NCBI GenBank assembly: GCA_017409845.1
Contig: JAFQRY010000011.1
Location: forward strand, 124,001-188,000
From: Clostridia bacterium
GTDB lineage: Bacteria; Bacillota; Clostridia; Oscillospirales; Acutalibacteraceae
Direction of reading: 5' to 3'
DNA length: 64,000 nucleotides
Part shown: piece after piece, positions 50,210 through 58,164 of the stretch
Layout of the letters: every line of letters begins with the position of its first letter
How positions within the stretch are numbered: the first letter of the stretch is position 1
The notes under the pieces: model-generated
Seen by the model: the letters and a program-made list of their open reading frames with translations, nothing else
Databases searched by the model: none
What the model was told of the DNA's origin: nothing
Position numbers and translations under genes: made by a program

Positions 50210-50349
50210 GGCTCCCTCTTGAGGGAGCTGTCACGGAGTGACTGAGGGAGTTTGTGATTTTGCGTTGAATTGTTAATTCTCATAAATTCACACAAATAAA
50301 CCCCTCCGTCTTTTGCTTCGCAAAATCCACCTCCCCTGAAGGGGAGGCG
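50210..50349. repeat. Repeat family B, copy 4 (two modules, rearranged)
   Basis: GGCTCCCTCTTGAGGGAGCT then GTCAC-GGA-GTGAC and TGAGGGAG at 50210-50253; CCCTCCGTC, TTTTGC-TTC-GCAAAA and CCTCCCCTGAAGGGGAGG at 50301-50348. Modules are in the opposite order to the 146-bp copies, and arms differ by paired changes. Confidence 0.65.
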
Positions 50350-50400
50350 AAAACTACTGTTAATAAAAGTATAGAATCATAAAAAAACAGAGGTGAGTAT

Positions 50401-51702
50401 ATGCCGGAATCAACCGCAAACAAACAGCCGATATTCAAGCAGGTAACCGTTTTGCTGCTTATGACGGCTTTTCAGCTGCTCAGTGCCGCCTGTGTTTTTG
50501 TCAAGCAGGAGGAGCTCAGCCTTACCCTTGTTTATATTTTCTTTGGCTACATTGCCGCCGAATGGATTTATATGCTTATCGGTACCCTTGTTACCCACAA
50601 CGATTATTTTGAGCTTGAGGCGATAGCTTTTTTTCTTTCGGGAATAGGTCTTACCGTTTGTGCAAGCATAAGCGAATCTTACGCTCTCAAGCAGTTGATT
50701 GCGATTGCCCTCGGGCTTGCGGTTTATCTGATTATGCTTGTACTTATAAAGGATGTCCGCGTTGCGTGCATGCTCCGTTATCCTGCGGCGGTCGGTGCAA
50801 TCGGCGTGCTTGCACTCAATCTTGTGCTTGCAAGCAGCATCAACGGCACACTCAACTGGATTGACCTCGGATTCTTTTCAATCCAGCCGTCAGAGCTCGT
50901 GAAGATTATGTTTATTCTCGTCGGAGCGGTTTCTCTTGAAAAGCTTATATCTGTCACAAGCTTGACCAAATATGTAATTTTTTCGCTTGGCTGTGTCGGA
51001 GCACTTTTCCTTATGAAGGATTTCGGTACGGCTCTTATATTCTTTTTTACATTTATACTTATAGCCTTCATGCGTTCGGGCAACATCAGAACCATTGTTC
51101 TTATCTGCACGGTTGCTCTCATGGGTGCGATGCTTGTCATTTATTTCAAGCCCTATGTTGCAAACCGCTTTGCTGCTTACCGCCATGTGTGGGATTTTAT
51201 CGACACAACGGGATATCAGCAAACGAGAGTTTTGATTTATTCTGCAAGCGGCGGACTTTTCGGTCTCGGAATCGGAGAAGGTTATCTTCGCAATGTTTAT
51301 GCGGCTTCGACCGACCTTGTTTTCGGCCTTATCTGTGAAGAAATGGGGCTGATCGTTGCTCTCGCGGTGCTTCTTTGCTTTGTCGGAATTGCTTTTTTTG
51401 CCGTAAAAAGTGCAAAGTCAACGGGTTCAACCTTCTATGCGATTGCCGCAGTTTCTGCGGCGGGAATGCTGCTTTTCCAGCTTTCTCTCAATGTTTTCGG
51501 AATAACGGATTTACTGCCTTTGACGGGCGTTACCCTGCCCTTTGTCAGCAGAGGCGGCTCAAGCATGCTCTGTTCATGGGGACTTCTTGCATATATCAGG
51601 GCGGCGGGAGCACCGTTTGAGCCTCCGAAGCCCGACATCAGCGTTAAAAAAGCTCCTCAGAATTCAGTCCGCAGACCTGCGGCGAAGGGAGGAGCATTAT
51701 GA
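50401..51702 (+). CDS. FtsW/RodA/SpoVE-type peptidoglycan glycosyltransferase
   Basis: 433 aa integral membrane SEDS polymerase with about 10-12 membrane segments. Diagnostic stretches: LNWIDLGFFSIQPSELVKI, MKDFGTALIFF, YSASGGLFGLGIGEGYL (near the catalytic Asp loop) and LTGVTLPFVSRGGSSMLCSWG at the C-terminus, all SEDS signatures. It polymerises lipid II together with a class B penicillin-binding protein, and such a gene follows with a 4-base overlap. ACAGAGGTGAGTAT precedes the ATG. FtsW versus RodA cannot be decided; pairing with a small PBP outside an mre/fts cluster resembles the extra SEDS-PBP pairs of Bacillota. Confidence 0.93.
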   Translation: MPESTANKQPIFKQVTVLLLMTAFQLLSAACVFVKQEELSLTLVYIFFGYIAAEWIYMLIGTLVTHNDYFELEAIAFFLSGIGLTVCASISESYALKQLIAIALGLAVYLIMLVLIKDVRVACMLRYPAAVGAIGVLALNLVLASSINGTLNWIDLGFFSIQPSELVKIMFILVGAVSLEKLISVTSLTKYVIFSLGCVGALFLMKDFGTALIFFFTFILIAFMRSGNIRTIVLICTVALMGAMLVIYFKPYVANRFAAYRHVWDFIDTTGYQQTRVLIYSASGGLFGLGIGEGYLRNVYAASTDLVFGLICEEMGLIVALAVLLCFVGIAFFAVKSAKSTGSTFYAIAAVSAAGMLLFQLSLNVFGITDLLPLTGVTLPFVSRGGSSMLCSWGLLAYIRAAGAPFEPPKPDISVKKAPQNSVRRPAAKGGAL

Positions 51703-53063
51703 AAATAACAGCAAAACGTGCAGCCATTGTATATGTTCTTATTTTTGCATTCCTTGCAGGTGTGGGATTTTTTGTTGCAAGCATTATGACAGACGGTGCG
51801 GAATGGGCATCCAACAAGGCGAACCGTCATATCTATTCGGGCGGAACGATAGTGAATGCAGGCACGGTTTATGACCGTAACGGAGTTGTGCTTGCAAAAA
51901 GCTCGGACAATGAAAGAGTTTTTGCGGAAGGCTCAGCTCTCCGCAAAGCCGTGCTTCATATAGTCGGTGACACGGCAGGCAGAATTTCAACGGGCACTCA
52001 TTATCTTTACCGTGACGTGCTTTCGGGTTACAGCCGTATCGAGGGAATTTACAACCTCAAGCAGACAGGTGTCGGCACGGATGTAAAGCTCAATATTGAC
52101 AGCGAAGCAAACAAAATTGCCTATAATGCACTCGGGGAATATGACGGCGCGGTTGCCGTTTACAACTACAAAACGGGCGAGCTTCTCTGCAGTGTTTCAA
52201 AGCCTGCTTATGACATAAAAAACAGACCTGATGACCTTCTCACCAATGAGAAATACAACGGAGTTTTTCTTGATAAGGTCGTTTCGGGAATTTATACTCC
52301 CGGCTCGATAATGAAGATTGTAACCGCTGCTTGTGCGATTGAAAATATCCCTGATATTTATACACGGACATTTGAATGTGACGGTGAATACGAAACGCGC
52401 GACGGTACGGTTATCTGCAACGGAGTTCACGGAAAAGTGGATTTTCAAAAGGCGATGAATGAATCGTGTAACTGTGCCTTTGCGGAAATCTCAATTGAGC
52501 TCGGTTCCGTGAAGCTTGAGGAAACAGCTAAAGCCATGGGCTTCAACGTTCAGCTTTATGCAAAGGAAGTGAGGCTGACAAAAAGCAGGTTTTCTCCGTC
52601 AATAACAAGCAAAGCGGAGCTCGGCTGGGCAGGCATCGGCCAGTCAACAACCTATGTCAATCCCGCTCATTTTCTTACGATTATGGGAGCGATTGCCAAC
52701 GGCGGAGAGGGATATGCACCTGACAGAATCCATTCTCTCGGCACGGTCAGCGAAATTGTCGGAAGACTCCCCGAAAGCATTATTTCCATAAATCCCGAAA
52801 CAGCTGAAAAACTTGATGAGCTGCTTCGCTCAAATGTTGCCGATAAGTATGGTGATTGGAAATTCAAGGGGCTCGAAATGTGTGGAAAAACGGGTACGGC
52901 ACAGATTGACGGCAAAAAAAGCCATTCTTGGTTTGCCGGATATTCAAAGAGAGAAGACCTGCCGCTTGCTGTTGTCTGTATTGCAGAGCACGGAGGCTAC
53001 GGCTCAGGCGTTGCAACAACCGTGTCAAACAAAGTGATGCAGTATTTTGCAGAGAATATGTAA
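51699..53063 (+). CDS. Class B penicillin-binding protein (PBP2/PbpA-like)
   Basis: 454 aa. One N-terminal membrane segment (about 7-29), a short pedestal domain (TVYDRNGVVLAKS is the usual PBP dimerisation motif), and a transpeptidase domain: SxxK in YTPGSIMKIVTA, SxN in MNESCNCAFAEIS, KTG in MCGKTGTAQIDG. It cross-links peptidoglycan outside the cell. The start overlaps the SEDS gene by four bases (ATGA), with GGGAGGAGCATT before it, so the two are made together. Relatively short, like the PbpA proteins that accompany RodA-type partners. Confidence 0.94.
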   Translation: MKITAKRAAIVYVLIFAFLAGVGFFVASIMTDGAEWASNKANRHIYSGGTIVNAGTVYDRNGVVLAKSSDNERVFAEGSALRKAVLHIVGDTAGRISTGTHYLYRDVLSGYSRIEGIYNLKQTGVGTDVKLNIDSEANKIAYNALGEYDGAVAVYNYKTGELLCSVSKPAYDIKNRPDDLLTNEKYNGVFLDKVVSGIYTPGSIMKIVTAACAIENIPDIYTRTFECDGEYETRDGTVICNGVHGKVDFQKAMNESCNCAFAEISIELGSVKLEETAKAMGFNVQLYAKEVRLTKSRFSPSITSKAELGWAGIGQSTTYVNPAHFLTIMGAIANGGEGYAPDRIHSLGTVSEIVGRLPESIISINPETAEKLDELLRSNVADKYGDWKFKGLEMCGKTGTAQIDGKKSHSWFAGYSKREDLPLAVVCIAEHGGYGSGVATTVSNKVMQYFAENM

Positions 53064-53068
53064 GAGAA

Positions 53069-53095
53069 ACGGGTGTCAGCGGACACCCGTTTTTG
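53069..53095 (+). terminator. Terminator of the SEDS-PBP operon
   Basis: ACGGGTGTC, loop AGCG, GACACCCGT, then TTTT. Confidence 0.9.
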
Positions 53096-53107
53096 ATTTG
53101 ATAAACA

Positions 53108-53174
53108 TCAAAAATTACAAAAAACATGTCAAAAATTACATTACACACAAAAGATGAAAAATTTGCGGTATTAT
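53108..53174 (+). promoter_or_regulatory. Activator-type promoter of the tandem 25-aa microproteins
   Basis: Two direct copies of TCAAAAATTACA (53108 and 53129) with a 21-base period (two helix turns), the second ending 5 bases before the expected -35; a TATTAT -10 at 53169 and no recognisable -35. The layout parallels the other two microprotein promoters but the motif differs. Confidence 0.5.
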
Positions 53175-53232
53175 GCAGATGTCAACAGGGAACACCACCT
53201 GAAAAATAAAACTTGAAAACGAGGTAATGAAA

Positions 53233-53310
53233 ATGGTAACAGTAGCAACAACAGCAATCATTTGTGTGGCAGCAGTAATGGCAGTGGCAATCGTTTGCAG
53301 AGTATTTTAA
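53233..53310 (+). CDS. Membrane microprotein, 25 aa (tandem copy 1)
   Basis: Starting at ATG 53233 (GAGG eight bases upstream; an ATG at 53227 is too close to the site). The product begins MVTVATTAIICVAAVMAVAI and ends VCRVF: almost wholly hydrophobic with a basic end. It aligns without gaps with the second peptide at 53,338 (13 of 25 residues equal, both 25 codons, both starting MVT and ending with R-x-F). The pattern of independent ribosome sites, equal length and paralogy argues for real genes. Function unknown. Confidence 0.65.
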   Translation: MVTVATTAIICVAAVMAVAIVCRVF

Positions 53311-53337
53311 TTGAAAGAAAACGAGGAGGATAATAAG

Positions 53338-53415
53338 ATGGTAACAGCAGTAGCAACAGTTCTTATCGCAGCAGCGGCAGTTGTGGTAATGGCAATCGTG
53401 GCAAGACCCTTCTGA
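53338..53415 (+). CDS. Membrane microprotein, 25 aa (tandem copy 2)
   Basis: ATG 53338 behind GAGGAGGATAATAAG. The product begins MVTAVATVLIAAAAVVVMAI and ends VARPF. Paralogue of the preceding peptide, with a 27-base gap between them, then a terminator; both are in one short transcript between the PBP and the kinase gene. Such peptides span the membrane once; possible roles include regulating a membrane enzyme or a toxin-like depolarising activity. No antisense promoter was recognised. Confidence 0.65.
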   Translation: MVTAVATVLIAAAAVVVMAIVARPF

Positions 53416-53446
53416 TAACGGTCAGAAATACTTGCATCGCCGTGCG

Positions 53447-53476
53447 GGCAGCCCTGTGTGGCTGCCTGTTTTGTTT
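53447..53476 (+). terminator. Terminator of the microprotein pair
   Basis: GGCAGCC, loop CTGTGT, GGCTGCC, then TGTTTTGTTT. Confidence 0.8.
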
Positions 53477-53547
53477 CTGTAAATAAAATGTAGATTTTTT
53501 TGAAAATATATGCTAATATGGAGGAAATACAATTGAGGAGAAAGAAT

Positions 53548-56292
53548 ATGCAGCGTTGTTACGGATGTATGAGGGAATTCGGCAAGCAATACGAGGTGTG
53601 CCCGCACTGCGGTTATATCGTTGAAACCGAACCCGAATCAAAAAGCCATCTCGTTCCGGGTACTGTGCTTGCGGGCAGATATATGCTCGGAAAAGTTCTC
53701 GGTCACGGCGGCTTCGGAATTACATATATTGCATGGGATAGCAAAATCAATAAGACTGTAGCAATAAAAGAATATTTTCCTAATGCTTTTTCAACGAGAA
53801 GTGCGGGCGAAACCCAGGTTTCCTGCTATAACAGCAAGGCAGAAAAATTCCTCAGACAGGGCATCGAAAAAATGCTTGATGAGGCAAGAAGAGTTTCTAA
53901 ATTTTCAAAAAACGAAAATATAGTTGATATTTACGATTTCTTTGAGGAAAACAATACGGCATATATTGTTATGGAATATCTCGAGGGCAGAGACCTTAAG
54001 ATTTATCTTGAAGAAAACGGTGGAAAGCTCACTCCCGATAAGGCGGTTGAGCTGATGCTGCCTGTTCTCAACGCACTCGAGGATATGCATAAGGAAAATA
54101 TCATTCACCGCGATATTTCGCCCGATAATATTTTTCTTTGCGAAAGCGGCAAGGTAAAGCTGCTTGATTTCGGCTCGGCAAGACTTGCGGTTGAGGACAG
54201 CGACAAGAGTCTTTCCGTTATGATAAAGAGGGGATATGCTCCCAGAGAGCAGTATTCGAGCCGTTCAAAGCAGGGCACATGGACGGATGTTTATGCTGTC
54301 TGTGCAACACTTTATAAGATGATAACGGGAGAGCTTCCGACCGAGAGTACCGAGCGTGACGAAGAGCCGCTGAAAAAATTCTCCGAATTCGGAATCAAAG
54401 ACTGCTCCGACCTCGAAAAGGTTGTTTTCAAGGGGTTGGAGGTCAGCTACACCGACAGAATTCAGACTGTTACAGAGCTCCGCAACGCTTTGCTTAAGGC
54501 GACGCAGAAAAAACCTGCACCTGTTGTTGCAGAAACACCGAAGAAGCAGGATGCACCTCTGAAAGCGGAAATTCCGAAGAAGGCAGCAGCTCCCGAAAAG
54601 CCCGTGTCTGCAAAGCAGACTGACATAAAAAAGCAGCCGGAAAAGAAGACGGCTTTCAAGTTTGATTATAAAATATTGCTCGTCGTTGCTGCTGTGATAG
54701 TTTTCGGTGTGGGTATCGCATTCGGGATTAATGCACTCAAATCCAAGCCCGACACCACGGATTCCGATGCAAATGCAAGCACATCCGCTGCAACAACAGC
54801 GGCGGTCGAGGCTGTCAATATTGCTTTGAATGAAGCGGAAACCAAAGAAATCTATGAACGGTTTCTTAAGTCAGATGAAATGAAATCGGCTTACACTGAC
54901 ATTAATGCGGTTATTAATAAAGATTATTCATTGTTCAGTAATGAGGATATTAGTGATCTTGAATTAGATTTACTTGACTTGAATGATTTATCAGATTCTG
55001 TTTTGAAAAAACATTTTTATGATTTTGATTCTGATGGAACAAACGAAATGTTAGTGTCTCTTGATCCTGACGGAGAAGAACAAAGAGCAAATGTATATTT
55101 GTTTGATATAGACAAAAACAAAAATGTGTTTGCAGGTGCCGTATGGAAAGGTCTTGCATCCAGCAGAACATACAATCATATGACGGTCATGAAAGCGGAC
55201 GATGAAACCTATTATTTTATAGAATTTTCAAGTGACGGTCTTTACGGTAAAGATTGTGAGAAATTAATATACAACGGAACAGAGTTAAAAAGGGAGTTTA
55301 GTTTAAGTGTTCCAGATTATAAGTTATTAGGATATTCTGCTCCTGATTTTAGGAAATGCAGCGTACAAAATAAAACTCTCAGCATGGTTAGCTCAGTTAA
55401 TGCAGAGTATCCCGAAGAAAACGAAATAGAGAATCTTTCTTATGAGCAAGCTTGCAAAGAGTGGAACGAGTTGTTTTCTGCAGAAAGAATAGTCGGTTTT
55501 TGTGACTTGTCGAGATCGGATTTGATGGGAAGTGTAAAAATTTCAGATAAAGGAGAAATCAACGACACTATTATTTGGAAGCTTTACGAAAACGGATATT
55601 TGTCAATTGAAGGAATGGGTGCAATACCTGATTACGGCACTCCTTGGGAAGAAAACTCAAAAATAAAATATGTTTACATTTCGTCGGGCATAAATACTAT
55701 AGGAGAGCGAGCTTTTGGTGGTTGTAATTCTCTTCGCGAAGTTATGATATCGGAAGGGGTAGAATTTATTAATCAAGGTGTGTTTAGCGGCTGTGCACTT
55801 GAATATATTTATATTCCGAAAACAGTTGAATACATAGCATCAGATGTGTTCTCGGGATGTTCTGAATTAACGGGTATATCTGTTGATGTGGAAAGCATAT
55901 ACTATTCTTCAGATGATTCAGGCGTTTTATTTAACAAAAACAAAACCGAATTGTTGCACTATCCGAACGGAAGAGAAGAAAATCATTATGATGTTCCTGA
56001 CACTGTTATCGAGATATGTTCAGGTTCATTTGCAGGATGCAAAAATTTGAATAGTATCACCATACCGAGAAGTGTTACAACAATACATAACGATGCTTTT
56101 ATGTACTGTACAAACATATCGGAAATTACTCTTTCGGAAAATGTAAGATATGTAGAAGATTATACATTTGAAGGGTGGGGCAAAGATCAAAAGATTATAA
56201 TAGAAAACACTCCGTTGTTTGTTGAACGAAATTGGGAAAGCAATTGGGATATTGCTTGTAATGCAAATATTATTTACGCAAAGATATTATAA
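53548..56292 (+). CDS. Membrane Ser/Thr protein kinase with zinc ribbon and leucine-rich-repeat ectodomain
   Basis: 914 aa. Zinc ribbon with C4-X2-C7 and C18-X2-C21, then a eukaryote-like kinase (about 41-320): glycine loop LGHGGFGITY, Lys74 in VAIKEYF, HRDISPDN at 187-194, DFGSAR at 207-212 and APREQYS. A Lys/Pro/Ala-rich linker and one membrane segment (375-396) lead outside to an acidic DxDxDG-containing domain (calcium-binding-like DFDSDGTNE) and BspA-type (LRR_5) leucine-rich repeats at about 700-900 (AFGGCNSLREVMISEGV; SFAGCKNLNSITIPRSV). ATG 53548 has GAGGAGAAAGAAT before it. Codon use turns markedly AT-rich after about 54,840, where the extracellular part begins. The ligand is unknown. 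Confidence 0.9.
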   Translation: MQRCYGCMREFGKQYEVCPHCGYIVETEPESKSHLVPGTVLAGRYMLGKVLGHGGFGITYIAWDSKINKTVAIKEYFPNAFSTRSAGETQVSCYNSKAEKFLRQGIEKMLDEARRVSKFSKNENIVDIYDFFEENNTAYIVMEYLEGRDLKIYLEENGGKLTPDKAVELMLPVLNALEDMHKENIIHRDISPDNIFLCESGKVKLLDFGSARLAVEDSDKSLSVMIKRGYAPREQYSSRSKQGTWTDVYAVCATLYKMITGELPTESTERDEEPLKKFSEFGIKDCSDLEKVVFKGLEVSYTDRIQTVTELRNALLKATQKKPAPVVAETPKKQDAPLKAEIPKKAAAPEKPVSAKQTDIKKQPEKKTAFKFDYKILLVVAAVIVFGVGIAFGINALKSKPDTTDSDANASTSAATTAAVEAVNIALNEAETKEIYERFLKSDEMKSAYTDINAVINKDYSLFSNEDISDLELDLLDLNDLSDSVLKKHFYDFDSDGTNEMLVSLDPDGEEQRANVYLFDIDKNKNVFAGAVWKGLASSRTYNHMTVMKADDETYYFIEFSSDGLYGKDCEKLIYNGTELKREFSLSVPDYKLLGYSAPDFRKCSVQNKTLSMVSSVNAEYPEENEIENLSYEQACKEWNELFSAERIVGFCDLSRSDLMGSVKISDKGEINDTIIWKLYENGYLSIEGMGAIPDYGTPWEENSKIKYVYISSGINTIGERAFGGCNSLREVMISEGVEFINQGVFSGCALEYIYIPKTVEYIASDVFSGCSELTGISVDVESIYYSSDDSGVLFNKNKTELLHYPNGREENHYDVPDTVIEICSGSFAGCKNLNSITIPRSVTTIHNDAFMYCTNISEITLSENVRYVEDYTFEGWGKDQKIIIENTPLFVERNWESNWDIACNANIIYAKIL

Positions 56293-56294
56293 TT

Positions 56295-56330
56295 ACAACA
56301 AAAGCACGGTTTCGGCCGTGCTTTTGTTGT
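56295..56330 (+). terminator. Terminator of the kinase gene
   Basis: A 15-bp stem: ACAACAAAAGCACGG with CCGTGCTTTTGTTGT, 6-base loop. The 3' arm contains the T-rich part. Confidence 0.85.
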
Positions 56331-56336
56331 GCTTTC

Positions 56337-56358
56337 GGGACGGCCTCTGTGCCGTCCC
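56337..56358. repeat. Hairpin repeat GGGACGGC-CTCTGT-GCCGTCCC, copy 2
   Basis: Identical to 14034-14055. Confidence 0.7.
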
Positions 56359-56783
56359 GTTTCCATGCAGAGTACAAAGTTCAAAGTGCAGTAGGGCGGG
56401 ATACCCACATTCCGCCGTTGATAAAACGAAAAAGCACCGTAGAGGAGGCGTTCCGCCTTCCGGAATCAATCTGAATAACTTCCCGGAATTGCAGCGGGAA
56501 CGGTACCCTTTTTTCTCGGAAAATGGTGGATTATTGAAAAACTCCGGCATTTTATTTTCGTCAGCTTCAACAAACTTATTTTCAAAACTTTGTTTAAAAC
56601 GCAGAATTTGTGTTGAAATGCCGTTTTCGACACAATATATCGTGCATTAGTTATTAGTTATATATACATTTTATATATGTGGTTTCTGCAGCAAATTTCA
56701 ATTCAACGCGGTAAAGTGCCGAAACCCTTGATATCATTGAGATTCAGGCTTCAAAAAAAGTTGAAAAAATATCAAAAAAACTA
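56359..56783. other. Intergenic spacer before the ribosomal operon
   Basis: Holds fragments of repeat hairpins (GGCGGGATACCC...TCCGCC at 56395; GGAGGCGTTCCGCCTTCC at 56443) and AT-rich spacer. No convincing gene: open frames here lack binding sites and cross repeats. Confidence 0.5.
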
Positions 56784-56812
56784 TTGACATGCTATTTACA
56801 TTATGTTATTAT
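56784..56812 (+). promoter_or_regulatory. Strong promoter of the S10 operon
   Basis: TTGACA (perfect), 17-base spacer, TATTAT. Transcription would begin near 56,820, giving a leader of about 320 bases before rpsJ. Confidence 0.85.
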
Positions 56813-56819
56813 ATCCAAG

Positions 56820-57141
56820 CACGGGTTTCGGACAAAGGGGCAATTATGCCCGAAAATCACCGGAATCCATGCTGATATGCGTTGATGCAGGAGGTGGCCG
56901 CTCACCGAAGCGGGAAATTTCTGCGGAGTATGTCCGATTTTAAACCGGGCGAATTGTGTCCTTGCTTAAGGTCTGCCGTTCCCGGGCAGCCTTGTTGCGG
57001 GATACCTATGTGCAAATAGCGTAAAAGCTAACCCGGAAATATGTTTTTCCGGTTTTTAAATCGGAACGGGTTGAAACACCCGGGTCGGTTTTCACGAATT
57101 TGCAATTCACAGCCCGCCAATTATTTAAGGAGGCGTTCACC
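56820..57141 (+). ncRNA. Structured 5' leader of the ribosomal operon
   Basis: CGGACA (56829) can pair with TGTCCG (56931) and GGTTT just before it with AAACC, closing a junction that contains GGGCA-ATTA-TGCCC (56838) and CCGCT-CACCGA-AGCGG (56898). Further hairpin CTGCC...GGCAG (56973), then an attenuator-like stem at 57033. Autoregulation of the S10 operon by L4 binding to the leader is known in gamma-proteobacteria; this leader's own ligand is unknown. Pairings were found by eye. Confidence 0.5.
57033..57057 (+). terminator. Attenuator-like hairpin in the leader
   Basis: CCGGAAA with TTTTCCGG around ATATG, followed by TTTTT, 90 bases before the rpsJ ATG. Downstream CGGGT-TGAAAC-ACCCG could compete with the upstream ACCCGG as an antiterminator. 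Confidence 0.5.
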
Positions 57142-57453
57142 ATGGCAGTTAAGGGAAAGATCAGAATCAGACTCAAGGGTTACGATCACAGCCTTGTTGA
57201 CAAGGCAGCAGAAAAGATCGTTGAAACAGCTAAGAGAACAGGTGCTCAGGTTTCAGGCCCCGTTCCCCTTCCCACAGAGAAGGAAGTTGTTACAATCCTT
57301 CGTGCTGTTCACAAGTACAAGGACAGCAGAGAGCAGTTTGAGCAGAGAACACACAAAAGGCTTATCGACATCATCAGACCCTCAGCTAAGACAGTTGAAG
57401 CTCTGACAGGTCTTGAGCTTCCCGCAGGCGTTGAAATCGAAATCAAGCTTTAA
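57142..57453 (+). CDS. rpsJ: 30S ribosomal protein S10
   Basis: 103 aa, full length. 30S head protein and, as NusE, a transcription antitermination factor. Begins [20 protein letters not shown]; contains [20 protein letters not shown] and the conserved [23 protein letters not shown] precedes ATG 57142; upstream in-frame sequence belongs to the leader. First gene of the S10 operon. Confidence 0.98.
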   Translation: MAVKGKIRIRLKGYDHSLVDKAAEKIVETAKRTGAQVSGPVPLPTEKEVVTILRAVHKYKDSREQFEQRTHKRLIDIIRPSAKTVEALTGLELPAGVEIEIKL

Positions 57454-57519
57454 TTTCAACAAATGCAGGTCATGTTGGCTTGAAAGAGTCAACCAATAAC
57501 CTAACAGGAGGAAAGCAAT

Positions 57520-58146
57520 ATGCAGAAAGCACTCATCGGCAAGAAGATCGGTATGACTCAGATCTTCGACGAAAAGGGAAATGTAGTTCCCGTAACAGTT
57601 GTTGAAGCAGGCCCCTGCACAGTCGTTATGAAGAAGACAATCGAAAACGACGGTTATGAAGCAGTTCAGCTCGGCTTCGGCGATGTAAAGGTTCAGCGTG
57701 TGAATAAGCCCATGATGGGCCATTTCAAGAAGGCTGACGTCGCTCCCAAGAAGACACTCAAAGAGTTCAAGCTCGAGGGTGACCTCAATGTAGGCGACAC
57801 AATCAAGGCAGACATCTTTGCAGCAGGCGACAAGGTTGACGTTGCAGGCACAAGCAAAGGTAAGGGTACTGCCGGTTCAATCAAGAGATGGAACTTCTCC
57901 AGACTCAAGGAATCCCACGGTACAGGTCCTGTTGCAAGACATGCAGGTTCACTCGGTGCTTGCTCCGATCCCTCAAGAGTTTACAAGGGAAAGAAGCTTG
58001 CAGGTCACCTTGGCTGCGAAAAGGTTACAATCCAGAATCTTGATGTAGTTAAAGTAGACGCAGAAAACAACCTCATCGCTATCAAGGGTGCCATCCCCGG
58101 CCCCAAGGGCGGAATCGTTGTTATCCGCAATACAGTTAAAGCATAA
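57520..58146 (+). CDS. rplC: 50S ribosomal protein L3
   Basis: 208 aa. Assembly-initiating 50S protein near the peptidyl-transferase centre. [20 protein letters not shown] at the N-terminus and the extended loop with [14 protein letters not shown] and [23 protein letters not shown] are typical. Preceded by ACAGGAGGAAAGCAAT; 66 bases after rpsJ. Confidence 0.98.
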   Translation: MQKALIGKKIGMTQIFDEKGNVVPVTVVEAGPCTVVMKKTIENDGYEAVQLGFGDVKVQRVNKPMMGHFKKADVAPKKTLKEFKLEGDLNVGDTIKADIFAAGDKVDVAGTSKGKGTAGSIKRWNFSRLKESHGTGPVARHAGSLGACSDPSRVYKGKKLAGHLGCEKVTIQNLDVVKVDAENNLIAIKGAIPGPKGGIVVIRNTVKA

Positions 58147-58164
58147 GGAAAGGAGTAGAGAACA

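Larger units (their letters stand above)
49876..50400. other. Divergent intergenic region
   Basis: AT-rich region between the minus-strand cysteine desulfurase gene and the plus-strand FtsW/RodA gene. It holds promoters for both directions (for example TATAAT at 50138 on the plus strand), a perfect 11-bp inverted repeat at 50052-50081 and family B repeat modules at 50210-50349. No gene was recognised. Confidence 0.6.

Noticed and set aside
56375-56650. Possible small gene before the ribosomal operon
   Set aside because: Open frames here cross repeat hairpins, lack binding sites and resemble nothing.
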